Assembly: GCF_000739435.1 (NCBI RefSeq)
Contig: NZ_CP009159.1
Coordinates: forward strand, 2,437,599-2,501,598
DNA length: 64,000 nt
Reading direction: 5' to 3'
Origin: Actinobacillus suis ATCC 33415
GTDB taxonomy: Bacteria; Pseudomonadota; Gammaproteobacteria; Enterobacterales; Pasteurellaceae
Both the position numbers and the translations under genes were made by a program. Below the pieces are notes generated by a model that saw only the letters and a list, made by a program, of their open reading frames with translations, had not been told where the DNA came from and did not search any database. This document shows, in pieces, positions 27,134-38,473 of this stretch (positions within the stretch are counted from its first letter, which is position 1; every line of letters starts with the position of its first letter).

Positions 27134-27451
27134 ATGCAATTTAAAGACTATTTAGCCACCTTTTCAGCGGTTGATCATCTTGCCGGTTTAAATGTGCGTA
27201 ATGCACAAGGGGAAGTGATTCATCATATTCCGGCTGTGGAAGGCAAATTGGGTTCACTTAAACTTTACAACGCCTTAGCGGAAAAATTTGACGGGAAATT
27301 AACCGCTTCAACGGCACAGCAAGGCATCGAATGGTTTGCCGAACACGTGGAAGATGCAAAACAAAATGCCGGCAAACACCCGAATATCGACTTATTATTT
27401 AAAGTCATTAGCGAAGATTTAGCATTAACGCTAGAGCCTGTCGCTAAGTAA
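27134..27451 (+). CDS. DUF2322 family protein (function unknown)
   Basis: The 105-residue protein matches the DUF2322 group, small soluble proteins found in Pasteurellaceae and some other proteobacteria. The ATG follows AAGGAAACAAT. No signal peptide, membrane segment or known catalytic motif is seen. The family has conserved hydrophobic and Gly/His residues (HHIPAVEGKLGSLKLY, GIEWFAEHVEDAKQNAGKHP). It has its own promoter region after the fhuA terminator, and a USS pair ends it. No function can be assigned. Confidence 0.82.
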   Translation: MQFKDYLATFSAVDHLAGLNVRNAQGEVIHHIPAVEGKLGSLKLYNALAEKFDGKLTASTAQQGIEWFAEHVEDAKQNAGKHPNIDLLFKVISEDLALTLEPVAK

Positions 27452-27475
27452 GTAGTGTGAAGTAATTCATAAACA

Positions 27476-27522
27476 ACAAGCGGTCGAAATTTGCAAAAAA
27501 TTTGCAGAATCCGACCGCTTGC
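27476..27522. terminator. USS inverted pair between the DUF2322 gene and purC
   Basis: ACAAGCGGTC (27476-27485) and GACCGCTT (27513-27520) form the arms of a hairpin between two convergent genes. Confidence 0.75.
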
Positions 27523-27541
27523 TTTTAGGGAAAACTGAGAA

Positions 27542-28399
27542 CTATTTGGTTAATAAATCTAACGCTTCTTGGTATTTTGCCACGGTTTTTTCAATCACGT
27601 CTGACGGAACTTTCGGTGCCGGAGCCTGTTTATTCCAACCGCTGTTTTCCAACCAGTCACGCACAAATTGCTTGTCGAATGACGGCGGGTTTGTGCCTTC
27701 TTGGTAAGTATCTACCGACCAGAAACGGCTTGAGTCAGGGGTTAGCACTTCATCCATTAAAGTTAGCGTACCGTTCTCATCTAGACCGAATTCAAATTTG
27801 GTGTCGCAAATAATAATGCCTTTTGTGAGCGCATATTCCGCCGCTTCGGTATAAAGTGCAATCGCCGCATCACGCACTTTTGCCGCTAATTCCGCACCGA
27901 TTTGGCGTTCACATTCTTCGTATGAAATATTGATATCGTGATCACCCACTTCCGCTTTGCTTGACGGAGTGAAAATCGGTTGTGGCAATTTGCTTGCTTC
28001 CACTAAACCTTCCGGTAATTTTAAGCCACAAATTGTGCCGGTTTGGTTATAGTCTTTTAAACCCGAACCGGTTAAATAGCCACGCACAATCGATTCGATT
28101 TTTACCGGTGTTAAGCGTTTACAAACTACGGCACGGTGCTGAATTGCTTCCGCTTCTTCTTTGGGTAAAACATCAAAAACAGAATCACCAGTAAAATGAT
28201 TTGGCATAATGTGGGCTAACTTTTTGAACCAGAAATTAGAGATTTGGGTGAGAATTTCGCCTTTACGAGGAATCGGATCATCTAAGATTACATCAAATGC
28301 GGATAAACGGTCGGTGGCGACCATCAACATACGTTTATCATCAATTTCATAAAGATCACGTACTTTTCCCGAATAGATTTTTTTTAAGCTAATTTGCAT
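27542..28399 (-). CDS. purC: Phosphoribosylaminoimidazole-succinocarboxamide synthase
   Basis: PurC condenses CAIR with aspartate to SAICAR in purine synthesis. The 285-residue protein is of the single-domain type: GKVRDLYEI start with KTDRLSAF-like [11 protein letters not shown], then [27 protein letters not shown] and [13 protein letters not shown], and [12 protein letters not shown] with ATP and Mg2+ binding residues. Start ATG at 28399 with a weak Shine-Dalgarno. A PurR box lies 50 bases upstream, fitting purine repression. Confidence 0.97.
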   Translation of the reverse strand: MQISLKKIYSGKVRDLYEIDDKRMLMVATDRLSAFDVILDDPIPRKGEILTQISNFWFKKLAHIMPNHFTGDSVFDVLPKEEAEAIQHRAVVCKRLTPVKIESIVRGYLTGSGLKDYNQTGTICGLKLPEGLVEASKLPQPIFTPSSKAEVGDHDINISYEECERQIGAELAAKVRDAAIALYTEAAEYALTKGIIICDTKFEFGLDENGTLTLMDEVLTPDSSRFWSVDTYQEGTNPPSFDKQFVRDWLENSGWNKQAPAPKVPSDVIEKTVAKYQEALDLLTK

Positions 28400-28447
28400 G
28401 GTTAAAAATTCCTTTAGAACAAAAAATTAAGCGAATTATACCCTTTT

Positions 28448-28463
28448 ACGCAAACGATTGCGA
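28448..28463. promoter_or_regulatory. Predicted PurR operator of purC
   Basis: ACGCAAACGATTGCGA matches the 16-bp PurR consensus ACGCAAACGTTTGCGT at 14 of 16 positions. It lies 49-64 bases before the purC start, where repression of pur genes by hypoxanthine- or guanine-bound PurR is expected. Confidence 0.75.
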
Positions 28464-28500
28464 ATTTATTCTAAAAGAAGAAATTTTTATCAAAAACAAC

Positions 28501-28529
28501 TTGCAATCTATAAATTTTGAGCGTATTTT
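28501..28529 (+). promoter_or_regulatory. Promoter of the his operon
   Basis: TTGCAA (28501-28506), a 17-base spacer, and TATTTT (28524-28529) form a reasonable sigma-70 promoter. Transcription would start about 45 bases before the leader peptide. Confidence 0.6.
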
Positions 28530-28579
28530 AAATAGCAACTCAACAAATTTATACGAAATTTTATATAAGAGAACCCATT

Positions 28580-28621
28580 ATGAACTTTATCCGTACTCAT
28601 CATCACCATCATTCAACCTGA
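28580..28621 (+). CDS. hisL: his operon leader peptide
   Basis: The 13-residue frame reads MNFIRTHHHHHST, with five consecutive His codons (CAT CAT CAC CAT CAT). This is the sensor of the his attenuator: when charged tRNA-His is scarce, the ribosome stalls on these codons. The neighbouring pause hairpin, antiterminator pairing and terminator complete the device, and hisG follows. The stop (TGA) is at 28619. Confidence 0.95.
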   Translation: MNFIRTHHHHHST

Positions 28622-28645
28622 TATCTTTCGGGCATTTGAGTGTGG

Positions 28646-28743
28646 TCGGAAGATAGCAAATCTTCCGAGTACGTATAAAGCACAATCGCATATCGCAGCA
28701 AAATACATAACCTCTCGGAAGGCAACTTTCGAGAGGTTTTTTT
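28646..28743 (+). promoter_or_regulatory. his attenuator: pause hairpin, antiterminator and terminator
   Basis: Hairpin 1 is TCGGAAGAT / ATCTTCCGA (28646-28668). Its 3' arm TCTTCCGAG (28661-28669) is also complementary at 8 of 9 positions to CTCGGAAGG (28714-28722), the 5' part of the terminator. Terminator: AACCTCTCG / CGAGAGGTT (28709-28717 and 28730-28738) followed by T7. Stalling at the His codons frees 28661-28669 to pair with the terminator's 5' arm, so hisG is transcribed. Confidence 0.88.
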
Positions 28744-28791
28744 ATATCCGAAATTTAAACACAACCTTAAACACAACATAGGAAAGACAAA

Positions 28792-29691
28792 ATGACAACC
28801 ACAAACCGTTTACGTATCGCTCTGCAGAAAAAAGGGCGTTTAAGCAAAGATTGCAACGAATTACTCAAGCAATGCGGGGTAAAAATTAACTGGAATGAAC
28901 AGCGTTTAATCGCTTATGCGGAAAATATGCCGATTGAAATTTTACGTGTGCGTGATGACGATATTCCTGGCTTGGTTTTTGAAGGTGTAGTGGATCTCGG
29001 CATTATTGGGGAAAATGTACTGGAAGAAGAGGAACTCGGTCGTCTTGCTCGAGGTGAGCAGGTTGAATATAAAAAATTACGCACCTTGGATTTTGGCGGC
29101 TGCCGTTTGTCGCTGGCGATTGATCGTGATCGCAGTTATAACGGTGTGCAAGACTTTGTTAATTCACGTATTGCCACCAGCTATCCGAACTTACTCAAAC
29201 GCTATATGAACGAAAAGGGCGTAGCGTTTAAAAGCACCTTACTTAACGGCTCTGTCGAAGTCGCCCCTTCCGCCGGTTTAGCCGATGCGATTTGCGATTT
29301 GGTTTCATCCGGCGCAACGTTAGAAGCGAACGGTTTAAAAGAAGTGGAAGTGATTTATCAATCCAAAGCCTGCCTGATTCAACGTGCCGAACCGCTTTCA
29401 GCCGAAAAACAAGCGTTAGTCGATCGTTTACTCACCCGTATTCAAGGCGTGCAACAAGCGGCGGAAAGTAAATACATTATGCTGCACGCACCAAAAGATA
29501 AACTCAAAGAAATCACCGCACTTTTACCGGGTGTGGAAAACCCAACCATTCTCCCGCTCGCTAATGATTCCGCCCGTGTTGCGATGCACGTCGTCAGCCA
29601 AGAAAACTTGTTTTGGGAAACGATGGAACAACTCAAAGCAATGGGCGCAAGCTCGGTATTAGTACTGCCGATTGAGAAGATGTTGGCGTAA
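28792..29691 (+). CDS. hisG: ATP phosphoribosyltransferase
   Basis: HisG starts histidine synthesis by joining PRPP and ATP and is feedback-inhibited by histidine. The 299-residue protein is the long form (HisGL), which carries its own C-terminal regulatory domain (about 225-299). Seen are [15 protein letters not shown], the [26 protein letters not shown] segment, and the PRPP loop [18 protein letters not shown] (about 164-181). The ATG follows AGGAAAGACAAA. It is the first enzyme gene after the attenuator. Confidence 0.97.
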   Translation: MTTTNRLRIALQKKGRLSKDCNELLKQCGVKINWNEQRLIAYAENMPIEILRVRDDDIPGLVFEGVVDLGIIGENVLEEEELGRLARGEQVEYKKLRTLDFGGCRLSLAIDRDRSYNGVQDFVNSRIATSYPNLLKRYMNEKGVAFKSTLLNGSVEVAPSAGLADAICDLVSSGATLEANGLKEVEVIYQSKACLIQRAEPLSAEKQALVDRLLTRIQGVQQAAESKYIMLHAPKDKLKEITALLPGVENPTILPLANDSARVAMHVVSQENLFWETMEQLKAMGASSVLVLPIEKMLA

Positions 29692-29694
29692 TGA

Positions 29695-29803
29695 CCACGC
29701 ACTAACGTACGTGGTTACGCATAATGATGTCGCTCTGCGACATTGTACAGAATAAGGTTGCGGAGCAACCATACCATAAGTAACCCCATACGAGAGTATG
29801 GGG
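29695..29803 (+). repeat. Four-hairpin element 1 (type I) in the hisG-hisD gap
   Basis: Outer hairpin 1 is CCACGCAC-TAAC-GTACGTGG (29695-29714) followed by TTACGCA. Inner hairpins are GTCGC-TCT-GCGAC and GGTTGC-GGA-GCAACC. Outer hairpin 2 is CCCCATAC-GAGA-GTATGGGG (29784-29803). It fills nearly all the gap and lies 15 bases before the hisD start. Confidence 0.92.
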
Positions 29804-29818
29804 CGTGGAGAGAAAAAT

Positions 29819-31105
29819 ATGCAAACCCTAATTTGGAAAAACCTAACCGAACAACAACGCCAAGCGTCACTTACTCGTCCTGCAATTAGCTCCTCGCTGA
29901 ATATTCAACAAGCGGTTGATGCGATTCGTGAAAACGTACTGGCAAATGGCGATAAGGCATTATTTGAGCTTTCGGAAAAATTCGACAATGTGAAATTAGA
30001 TAATCTTGTTGTTTCAAAAGCGCAGATTCAAGCGGCAAGTGATCGTTTATCAGATGAACTAAAACAGGCGATCCAAAATGCCAAAGCAAATATCGAAAAA
30101 TTTCACACAGCTCAAATTCCACAGCCGGTTGACATCGAAACTCAAGCTGGTGTGCGTTGCCAAGTGCTAACTCGCCCGATTAATCGTGTCGGCTTATACA
30201 TTCCAGGTGGTTCAGCACCACTATTTTCCACCGTTTTAATGTTAGCTATTCCGGCAAAAATTGCCGGTTGTAAAAAAGTGGTGCTTTGCTCACCGCCACC
30301 GATTGCCGATGCGATTTTGTATGCGGCGAATTTGTGTGGCGTGGAAACCATTTACCAAGTGGGCGGTGCGCAAGCGATTGTGGCAATGGCATTCGGCACG
30401 GAATCCGTGGCAAAAGTGGATAAAATTTTCGGGCCGGGTAATAGCTTTGTAACCGAGGCGAAACGCCAAGTGTCGCAAACAGTAAATGGTGCAGCGATTG
30501 ATATGCAAGCAGGCCCTTCGGAAGTGTTAGTGTTGGCGGATAAAAATGCCGATCCTGAATTTGTGGCGAGCGACTTGCTTTCCCAAGCGGAACACGGTGC
30601 AGACAGCCAAGTGATTTTGGTCACGAATAGTGAAACGTTAGCAAAACAGACCGCACTTGCGATTGAAAACCAACTTGCAAAATTGCCGAGAAAAGAGACC
30701 GCTTGCAAAGCACTAGAACACAGCCGAATTTTCATCGCCGAAAGCCTTGAACAAGCGGTCGAAATCAGCAATGAATACGCCCCTGAACACTTGGTGGTTC
30801 AAGTGGAAAACGCCCGCTCTTTACTCGATCAACTCGACAACGCAGGCTCGATTTTCCTAGGGGCATATTCCCCTGAAAGTATGGGCGATTACGCCAGCGG
30901 TACCAACCACGTGCTACCGACCTACGGTTACACCCGCACCACATCAAGCCTAGGTTTAGCGGATTTCAGCAAACGAATGACCGTGCAAGAGCTCACCCCG
31001 CAAGGTTTCAAAGATTTGGCAAAAACGGTGGAAGTAATGGCAAGTGCGGAACAGTTGGAGGCGCATAAACAGGCGGTGAGTATTCGGTTGGCGAAGATTG
31101 CCTAG
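29819..31105 (+). CDS. hisD: Histidinol dehydrogenase
   Basis: HisD converts histidinol to histidine in two NAD-dependent steps with Zn2+. The ATG at 29819 follows GGAGAGAAAA and gives 428 residues; an in-frame ATG at 29798 lies inside the palindromic repeat and is unlikely. Seen are the conserved [62 protein letters not shown] and the Zn/catalytic region [12 protein letters not shown] and PEHLVV, plus the [17 protein letters not shown] end. Confidence 0.97.
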   Translation: MQTLIWKNLTEQQRQASLTRPAISSSLNIQQAVDAIRENVLANGDKALFELSEKFDNVKLDNLVVSKAQIQAASDRLSDELKQAIQNAKANIEKFHTAQIPQPVDIETQAGVRCQVLTRPINRVGLYIPGGSAPLFSTVLMLAIPAKIAGCKKVVLCSPPPIADAILYAANLCGVETIYQVGGAQAIVAMAFGTESVAKVDKIFGPGNSFVTEAKRQVSQTVNGAAIDMQAGPSEVLVLADKNADPEFVASDLLSQAEHGADSQVILVTNSETLAKQTALAIENQLAKLPRKETACKALEHSRIFIAESLEQAVEISNEYAPEHLVVQVENARSLLDQLDNAGSIFLGAYSPESMGDYASGTNHVLPTYGYTRTTSSLGLADFSKRMTVQELTPQGFKDLAKTVEVMASAEQLEAHKQAVSIRLAKIA

Positions 31106-31107
31106 CC

Positions 31108-31211
31108 CCACGCACTGATGTGCGAGGTTACGCATAATGTTGTCGCTCTGCGACAAGTAAATCGGTTGCAGAGCAACCGTATAATGATTAACCCCATACG
31201 TCAGTATGGGG
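31108..31211 (+). repeat. Four-hairpin element 2 (type I) in the hisD-hisC gap
   Basis: Outer hairpin CCACGCAC-TGAT-GTGCGAGG (31108-31127, one mismatched pair), TTACGCA, inner TTGTCGC-TCT-GCGACAA and CGGTTGC-AGA-GCAACCG, outer CCCCATAC-GTCA-GTATGGGG (31192-31211). Same order as element 1. Confidence 0.92.
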
Positions 31212-31221
31212 TATAAAATAG

Positions 31222-32391
<1,170 letters not shown>

Positions 32392-32407
32392 GAATAAAAG
32401 GAGAAAT

Positions 32408-32848
32408 ATGAGCTATACCAAACTTTTTTATCATATCGTTTTTCGCACGCTACAAAGCGTTCCTGCAATTAACGAAGAAAATGAGAAAGAGTTGTACCAA
32501 TATATTTGGGCATTTTGTCAGCAACAAAAATGCACTTTGCATCGCATAAACGGAATGCCTGATCATTTACATTTATTGGTAGAAATTCACCCAAGTATGG
32601 CGGTGGCAGATTTTGTAAAACAGCTTAAAAATGCGAGCCATAAATGGCTTGAACATCATAGTGATCTTTTTCCTGATTTTTACGCTTGGTCGAAAGGTTA
32701 TTGTGCGTTGAGTTATAGCGAACACGAAATTGGGAAAATTATCAATTACATCAAAGGGCAGAAAGAACATCATAAAACGTGGAGTTTTGTTGATGAGATG
32801 AAAGCGTTGCTTGGAAATGTAAATGAATATCTCGAACAAGATTTATAA
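32408..32848 (+). mobile_element. tnpA: IS200/IS605-family Y1 transposase gene (TnpA) inside the his operon
   Basis: The 146-residue protein is a complete Y1 HUH transposase. The start (MSYTKLFYHIVF) follows AAAGGAGAAAT. The HUH motif is in GMPDHLHLLVEIHP (His53 and His55), and the catalytic Tyr is most likely Tyr114 in INYIKGQKEHHK. GYCALSYSEHEIG is a segment shared with IS200-like proteins. Such enzymes act on single-stranded DNA hairpins. It lies in the sense direction between hisC and hisB, with near-identical four-hairpin elements at both sides, like an autonomous copy or REP-associated (RAYT) transposase unit. No TnpB gene is present. Whether it is active is unknown. Confidence 0.88.
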
Positions 32849-32962
32849 CCTAGCACGAGCCGTGCTAGGTTCCATAAACCCAGCCACGCTGTGGCTGATA
32901 ATTAGATAATATAGAGCCGCAGGGCGGCTCGGATTAAGTAGCCCCGTACGGCTCGTATGGGG
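32849..32962 (+). repeat. Four-hairpin element 4 (type II) between tnpA and hisB
   Basis: Outer CCTAGCACG-AGC-CGTGCTAGG (32849-32869), inner CAGCCAC-GCT-GTGGCTG and GAGCCGC-AGG-GCGGCTC, outer CCCCGTACG-GCT-CGTATGGGG (32942-32962). It is a direct repeat of element 3; the inner stem differs by paired changes (GCCAC to GCCGC with GTGGC to GCGGC). Confidence 0.92.
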
Positions 32963-32978
32963 GATCACAGGAGCAAAC

Positions 32979-34064
32979 ATGACACAACCAACCCTATTCA
33001 TCGACCGAGACGGCACTCTGATTGACGAGCCGAAAACTGATTTCCAAATTGATAGCTTGGAGAAACTTAAATTTGAACGCAATGTGATTCCTGCGTTACT
33101 GAAATTAAAAGATCACTACCGTTTTGTGATGGTCAGCAATCAAGACGGTTTGGGAACGGAGTCGTTTCCACAGGAAAATTTCGATAAACCGCATAATGCG
33201 ATGTTAGAGATTTTCCGCTCGCAAGGCATTGAATTTGATGCGATTTTGATTTGTCCGCACAAGCCAGAAGATAACTGCGATTGCCGTAAACCGAAGATCA
33301 AATTGCTGAAAAAATATATCGACAAAAAACTGTTCGATCCTGACCGCAGTTTTGTGATCGGCGACCGTGCCACCGATGTGCAACTGGCGGAAAATCTTGG
33401 TATTCAGGCGTTGCAATATCACCCAGAAAAATTGGATTGGGATCTGATTGTGGAAAAATTATTGCCAAAAACGACCGCTTGTGAACGTCCGCCACGCTAT
33501 GCGGAAGTGGTTCGCACCACCAAAGAAACCGACATCAAAGTGCAAGTGTGGCTGGACGAAACAGGCGTAAACCAAATCAGCACAGGCGTGGGCTTTTTCG
33601 ACCATATGCTAGACCAAATCGCCACGCACGGCGGTTTCCGAATGAACGTGCAATGTAAAGGCGACTTGTGGATTGACGAACATCACACCGTTGAAGACAC
33701 CGCACTTGCACTCGGCACGGCATTAAAACAGGCGTTAGGCGACAAATGTGGTATTCAACGTTTCGGCTTTGTGCTACCAATGGACGAATGTAAAGCGGAA
33801 TGCACAATGGATTTATCGGGTCGGCCATATTTCAAATTTAAGGCGAAATTTAAGCGTGAAAAAGTGGGCGATTTCAGCACCGAAATGACCGAGCATTTCT
33901 TCCAATCGCTCGCCTACACCCTAATGGCAACGCTCCACCTGAAAACCCAAGGCGACAACGACCACCACAAAATCGAAAGCCTGTTCAAGGTGTTCGGCAG
34001 AACCTTAAGACAGTGCATCAAAGTGGAAGGGAATGAATTGCCGAGTTCAAAGGGTGTGTTGTGA
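32979..34064 (+). CDS. hisB: Bifunctional histidinol-phosphatase / imidazoleglycerol-phosphate dehydratase
   Basis: The 361-residue protein is the fused gammaproteobacterial HisB. The N-terminal HAD phosphatase (residues about 1-165) has [12 protein letters not shown] with catalytic Asp and a Cys/His zinc site ([15 protein letters not shown]), then [12 protein letters not shown]. The C-terminal dehydratase (about 170-361) has the two metal-binding repeats [16 protein letters not shown] with [16 protein letters not shown], and [16 protein letters not shown] and [16 protein letters not shown]-like core lies within its coding sequence (ACCGCTTGTG). Start ATG after AGGAGCAAAC. Confidence 0.97.
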   Translation: MTQPTLFIDRDGTLIDEPKTDFQIDSLEKLKFERNVIPALLKLKDHYRFVMVSNQDGLGTESFPQENFDKPHNAMLEIFRSQGIEFDAILICPHKPEDNCDCRKPKIKLLKKYIDKKLFDPDRSFVIGDRATDVQLAENLGIQALQYHPEKLDWDLIVEKLLPKTTACERPPRYAEVVRTTKETDIKVQVWLDETGVNQISTGVGFFDHMLDQIATHGGFRMNVQCKGDLWIDEHHTVEDTALALGTALKQALGDKCGIQRFGFVLPMDECKAECTMDLSGRPYFKFKAKFKREKVGDFSTEMTEHFFQSLAYTLMATLHLKTQGDNDHHKIESLFKVFGRTLRQCIKVEGNELPSSKGVL

Positions 34065-34079
34065 TTTTACGTGGGAATG

Positions 34080-34184
34080 CCCTACACTGGCGTGTAGGGT
34101 TACGCATAGTGCGGTTGCTCTGCAACCAATCTAGCTTGTCGCAGAGCGACAATACAATGCGTAACCTAGCACAAGAGTGCTAGG
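34080..34184 (+). repeat. Four-hairpin element 5 (type I) between hisB and an unknown gene
   Basis: Outer CCCTACAC-TGGC-GTGTAGGG (34080-34099), TTACGCA, inner GGTTGC-TCT-GCAACC and TTGTCGC-AGA-GCGACAA, TGCGTAA, outer CCTAGCAC-AAGA-GTGCTAGG (34165-34184). The TTACGCA and TGCGTAA flanks show the mirror symmetry of the whole element. Confidence 0.92.
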
Positions 34185-34256
34185 CAAAAGTGTAGTTGGG
34201 TTTTGCAAAGTTTTTTGGTAATTTGGCTGCTTGTACTATTGAGATGGATTAATGAA

Positions 34257-35351
34257 ATGCTTAACAAAGAAACACTTAATAATTTACTACGATCAATTGA
34301 TGTATACATTCAAAATAATCCTAATGAAGACATACAACTGGAAAAATGTAATTTCTGCAAAGATGTTATAAGTATGTTTTATGAAAATTATGAAGAGTGG
34401 AAATTAAATTGCCCTTTTAGCATGCAGAATATTGGAGAATACCTAAATGAAAAATATATAACAATTCGTGGTATCGATGATAAGTTTTATCTAACTTGTG
34501 CAAGGTTTTTTAGAGAATATTTATTGTCAGAACAAAGAAAAGGACATTATATACCTATTTTGAATGATGATTGGAATAAATTTAAAAGAAAATCCCCTGA
34601 TTTAATTGATAAAAATCATAATTCTTGGTTAGAGTATTTGCTAAATAATCAATTTGATATTGATGTGTTAAATCATTATTTAGGTGATAAATCCTTTCAA
34701 GCTTTTCTAAATTATGAAAACAATCTAAAAAATGCAGAGGAAAAGTCAGAGAATCTCAAAGTTAATATTGCAGATAAAGCAAGTAAATTAGAAAATTTCA
34801 TTAAAGAAAAAGAGAAAAGGGTTAATGAGTTAGCAGAATTATTAAAAGAACAAAAAACAGCATTTAATTTTGTTGGCTTATCTAAAGGTTTTGAAAAATT
34901 ACTTTCTCAAAAACTATGGAGTAAATGGACTTCGTTTGGGATTATGTCTGTATTTTGTGTTCTTTTGATTGCATTACCAATAGTTATTATTGGTGGAAGA
35001 TTTTTTAATTGGTTTGCAGAATATAATATTGAATGGAGCAAGATTGGTTGGGAACAAATGTTACCAATGTTAGGTTTAGAATTTATTTTTATTTATTTTT
35101 TCAGAGTTGCCTTAACACATTATAATTCAATCCAAACCCAAATAATGCAACTTGAATTACGACAATCTCTTTGCCAATTTATTCAAAGTTATGCTGATTA
35201 TGCAAAAGAGATAAAAGAAAAAGATGGTGTTTCACTAGAAAAATTTGAGAATTTAATTTTTAGTAGCATTCTTTCAACACCAGATAAAGTACCAAGTACA
35301 TTTGATGGTTTAGAACAATTATCTAATTTGATAAAAGAATTTAAAAAATAA
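34257..35351 (+). CDS. Unknown coiled-coil protein with two membrane segments, inserted in the his operon
   Basis: No family was recognised. From the ATG at 34257 the product has 364 residues. Residues 1-150 are predicted helical and charged; about 155-215 is a probable coiled coil (NLKNAEEKSENLKV, FIKEKEKRVNELAELLKEQK). Two membrane segments follow (FGIMSVFCVLLIALPIVIIGG at about 225-250, and LPMLGLEFIFIYFFRVAL at about 275-295), then a helical tail. Codon use is much more AT-rich than the flanking his genes, suggesting transfer. It follows element 5 and a degenerate USS-like stretch, and is 16 bases before hisH. A defence or toxin role is possible but not shown. Confidence 0.7.
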   Translation: MLNKETLNNLLRSIDVYIQNNPNEDIQLEKCNFCKDVISMFYENYEEWKLNCPFSMQNIGEYLNEKYITIRGIDDKFYLTCARFFREYLLSEQRKGHYIPILNDDWNKFKRKSPDLIDKNHNSWLEYLLNNQFDIDVLNHYLGDKSFQAFLNYENNLKNAEEKSENLKVNIADKASKLENFIKEKEKRVNELAELLKEQKTAFNFVGLSKGFEKLLSQKLWSKWTSFGIMSVFCVLLIALPIVIIGGRFFNWFAEYNIEWSKIGWEQMLPMLGLEFIFIYFFRVALTHYNSIQTQIMQLELRQSLCQFIQSYADYAKEIKEKDGVSLEKFENLIFSSILSTPDKVPSTFDGLEQLSNLIKEFKK

Positions 35352-35367
35352 AATAGCAGGAAACTAA

Positions 35368-35961
35368 ATGCCAAACCTAATCATCATCAACACAGGCTGT
35401 GCAAACCTGTCATCGGTAAAATTTGCATTCGACCGTCTGGGGATTCAGGCGGAGATTAGTTGCGATTTAGACAAAATCAAATCGGCAGATAAATTGCTGT
35501 TGCCTGGGGTGGGGACGGCTGTAGCGGCGATGAAGATTTTGCAAGATCGTGATTTGATTGACACGATCCGCAACGCCACTCAACCAATGCTCGGTATTTG
35601 TTTGGGAATGCAGCTAATGACTGAATTTTCTGCCGAAGGTGAGGTGGGAACGCTTGGGCTAATGAGCGGCAAAACCGAGCTAATCCCAAATACAGGTTTG
35701 CCGTTGCCACATATGGGCTGGAACAAGGTGCAATATCAAGCCGACCACCCATTATTTCACGGTATTGAGCAAAACAGTCATTTCTATTTTGTGCATAGCT
35801 ATGCGGTATTGCCGAATGAAAACACTATCGCCACCGCTGATTATGGCGTGCCTTTCTCGGCTGCGATTGCGAGCAAAAACTTCTATGGCGTGCAGTTCCA
35901 CCCAGAGCGTTCTGGCAAAAATGGAGCGATGTTGTTGAAGAATTTTGTGGAGCTTATTTAG
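35368..35961 (+). CDS. hisH: Imidazole glycerol phosphate synthase, glutaminase subunit
   Basis: HisH supplies ammonia to HisF. The 197-residue protein has the class I glutaminase triad: Cys in MLGICLGMQLM (about 77), and His and Glu in VQFHPERSGKNG (about 178-180). The oxyanion strand LLPGVGTAVAAM and the PHMGWNKV segment are conserved. The ATG follows AGCAGGAAACTAA. It is separated from hisB by the AT-rich gene and from hisA by another AT-rich gene. Confidence 0.97.
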   Translation: MPNLIIINTGCANLSSVKFAFDRLGIQAEISCDLDKIKSADKLLLPGVGTAVAAMKILQDRDLIDTIRNATQPMLGICLGMQLMTEFSAEGEVGTLGLMSGKTELIPNTGLPLPHMGWNKVQYQADHPLFHGIEQNSHFYFVHSYAVLPNENTIATADYGVPFSAAIASKNFYGVQFHPERSGKNGAMLLKNFVELI

Positions 35962-35963
35962 TG

Positions 35964-36068
35964 CCTCATACTGCCGTATGAGGTTACGCATAGTGCGGTT
36001 GCTCCGCAACCAATTTTGTTTGTCGCAGAGCGACAACATTATGCGTAACCTAGCACGAGAGTGCTAGG
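35964..36068 (+). repeat. Four-hairpin element 6 (type I) between hisH and an unknown gene
   Basis: Outer CCTCATAC-TGCC-GTATGAGG (35964-35983), TTACGCATAGTGC, inner GGTTGC-TCC-GCAACC and TTGTCGC-AGA-GCGACAA, TGCGTAA, outer CCTAGCAC-GAGA-GTGCTAGG (36049-36068). It is very close to element 5, and both are followed by the same degenerate USS-like stretch. Confidence 0.92.
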
Positions 36069-36132
36069 TAAACGTGCGGTAGATATTTGCGAAGTTTTTG
36101 GAGAATTTGACCGCCTGTAATGGAACATAAAT

Positions 36133-36657
36133 ATGGAGAAAATAGAAAAATTACCAAACTGGATTTTAAAAATACTGCCACTTTTGACTGGAAATATGTC
36201 ACTTTCAGAATTTCAAGAGTGGCTTTATCAGCCTGATACAGAGAAATTTTTTCCTAATAATATATATATTGAATTGATTTCATTTGATTATAAAACTAAG
36301 TTGGTTTTTATAGATGAATTCATTTCTCAATTTATTTCCTTTGAAATGAAATTAGAATTAAGAAGAGTTTGTATATTTTTATCTGAACCAACGATTCTTT
36401 ACCTTGAAGAAAAAGATCTTGGTATATTACCCGTATCAAAAGGGTTATTAAAATTCATATATTCTGAATTAAATCGAATATCATATGATATAAAGTATTG
36501 GGAATGGGAAGAGAATAATTATAAGTACGGGCAAGAATTAAGAAAACTTTTTAAGCTGTATGCAACTATGATAGTTTCATTATTGAGTGAATATGGAAGA
36601 AACACTGATAGTTATATTATTAAAACTCTAGCTACAATTTACTCCTATCAAAAATAA
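36133..36657 (+). CDS. Unknown 174-residue AT-rich protein in the his operon
   Basis: No family was firmly recognised. It is predicted cytosolic and helical, with acidic and aromatic residues (LPNWILKILPLLTGNMSLSEFQEWLYQPD, IELISFDYKTK) and no signal peptide or membrane segment. The general look, a small acidic AT-rich protein, resembles polymorphic-toxin immunity proteins, but no toxin gene adjoins, so this is only a guess. Base composition is far more AT-rich than hisH and hisA. It starts after element 6 and a remnant USS-like stretch. A decayed hisH-like start follows it at 36670. Confidence 0.62.
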   Translation: MEKIEKLPNWILKILPLLTGNMSLSEFQEWLYQPDTEKFFPNNIYIELISFDYKTKLVFIDEFISQFISFEMKLELRRVCIFLSEPTILYLEEKDLGILPVSKGLLKFIYSELNRISYDIKYWEWEENNYKYGQELRKLFKLYATMIVSLLSEYGRNTDSYIIKTLATIYSYQK

Positions 36658-36669
36658 GCAGGATAAAAA

Positions 36670-36717
36670 GTGAATTTAATAACTATCAACATAAGCGGTG
36701 TAAACTGGCTAGTTTAA
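36670..36717 (+). pseudogene. Relic of a hisH 5' end
   Basis: GTG plus 14 codons reads (M)NLITINISGVNWLV then stop. It aligns with the real HisH start MPNLIIINTGCANLSSV in about nine positions, and the bases before it (AGCAGGATAAAAA) align with the hisH ribosome region (AGCAGGAAACTAA). It looks like the remains of a second hisH start, left after duplication or rearrangement around the AT-rich gene. Confidence 0.6.
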
Positions 36718-36718
36718 C

Positions 36719-38345
<1,627 letters not shown>

Positions 38346-38347
38346 TA

Positions 38348-38462
38348 CCTAGCACGAGCCGTGCTAAGTTCAAGAATCCTAGCCGCTCTGCGGCTGTATA
38401 TCTGAAAGAAAAAGAGCCACAGCGTGGCTCAGATTATGTAACCCTATACGGCTCGTATAGGG
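38348..38462 (+). repeat. Four-hairpin element 8 (type II) between hisF and hisIE
   Basis: Outer CCTAGCACG-AGC-CGTGCTAAG (38348-38368), inner TAGCCGC-TCT-GCGGCTG and GAGCCAC-AGC-GTGGCTC, outer CCCTATACG-GCT-CGTATAGGG (38442-38462). The last outer stem carries paired changes relative to the CCCCATACG version. Confidence 0.92.
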
Positions 38463-38473
38463 TAAGGAATAAT

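Noticed and set aside
29798..29818. Extended hisD start at 29798
   Set aside because: The ATG lies in the palindrome of element 1; the ATG at 29819 has GGAG at the right distance and fits HisD.
34257..35351. Assignment of the coiled-coil gene as a known phage defence gene
   Set aside because: No catalytic or family motif could be named; only topology and composition are suggestive.
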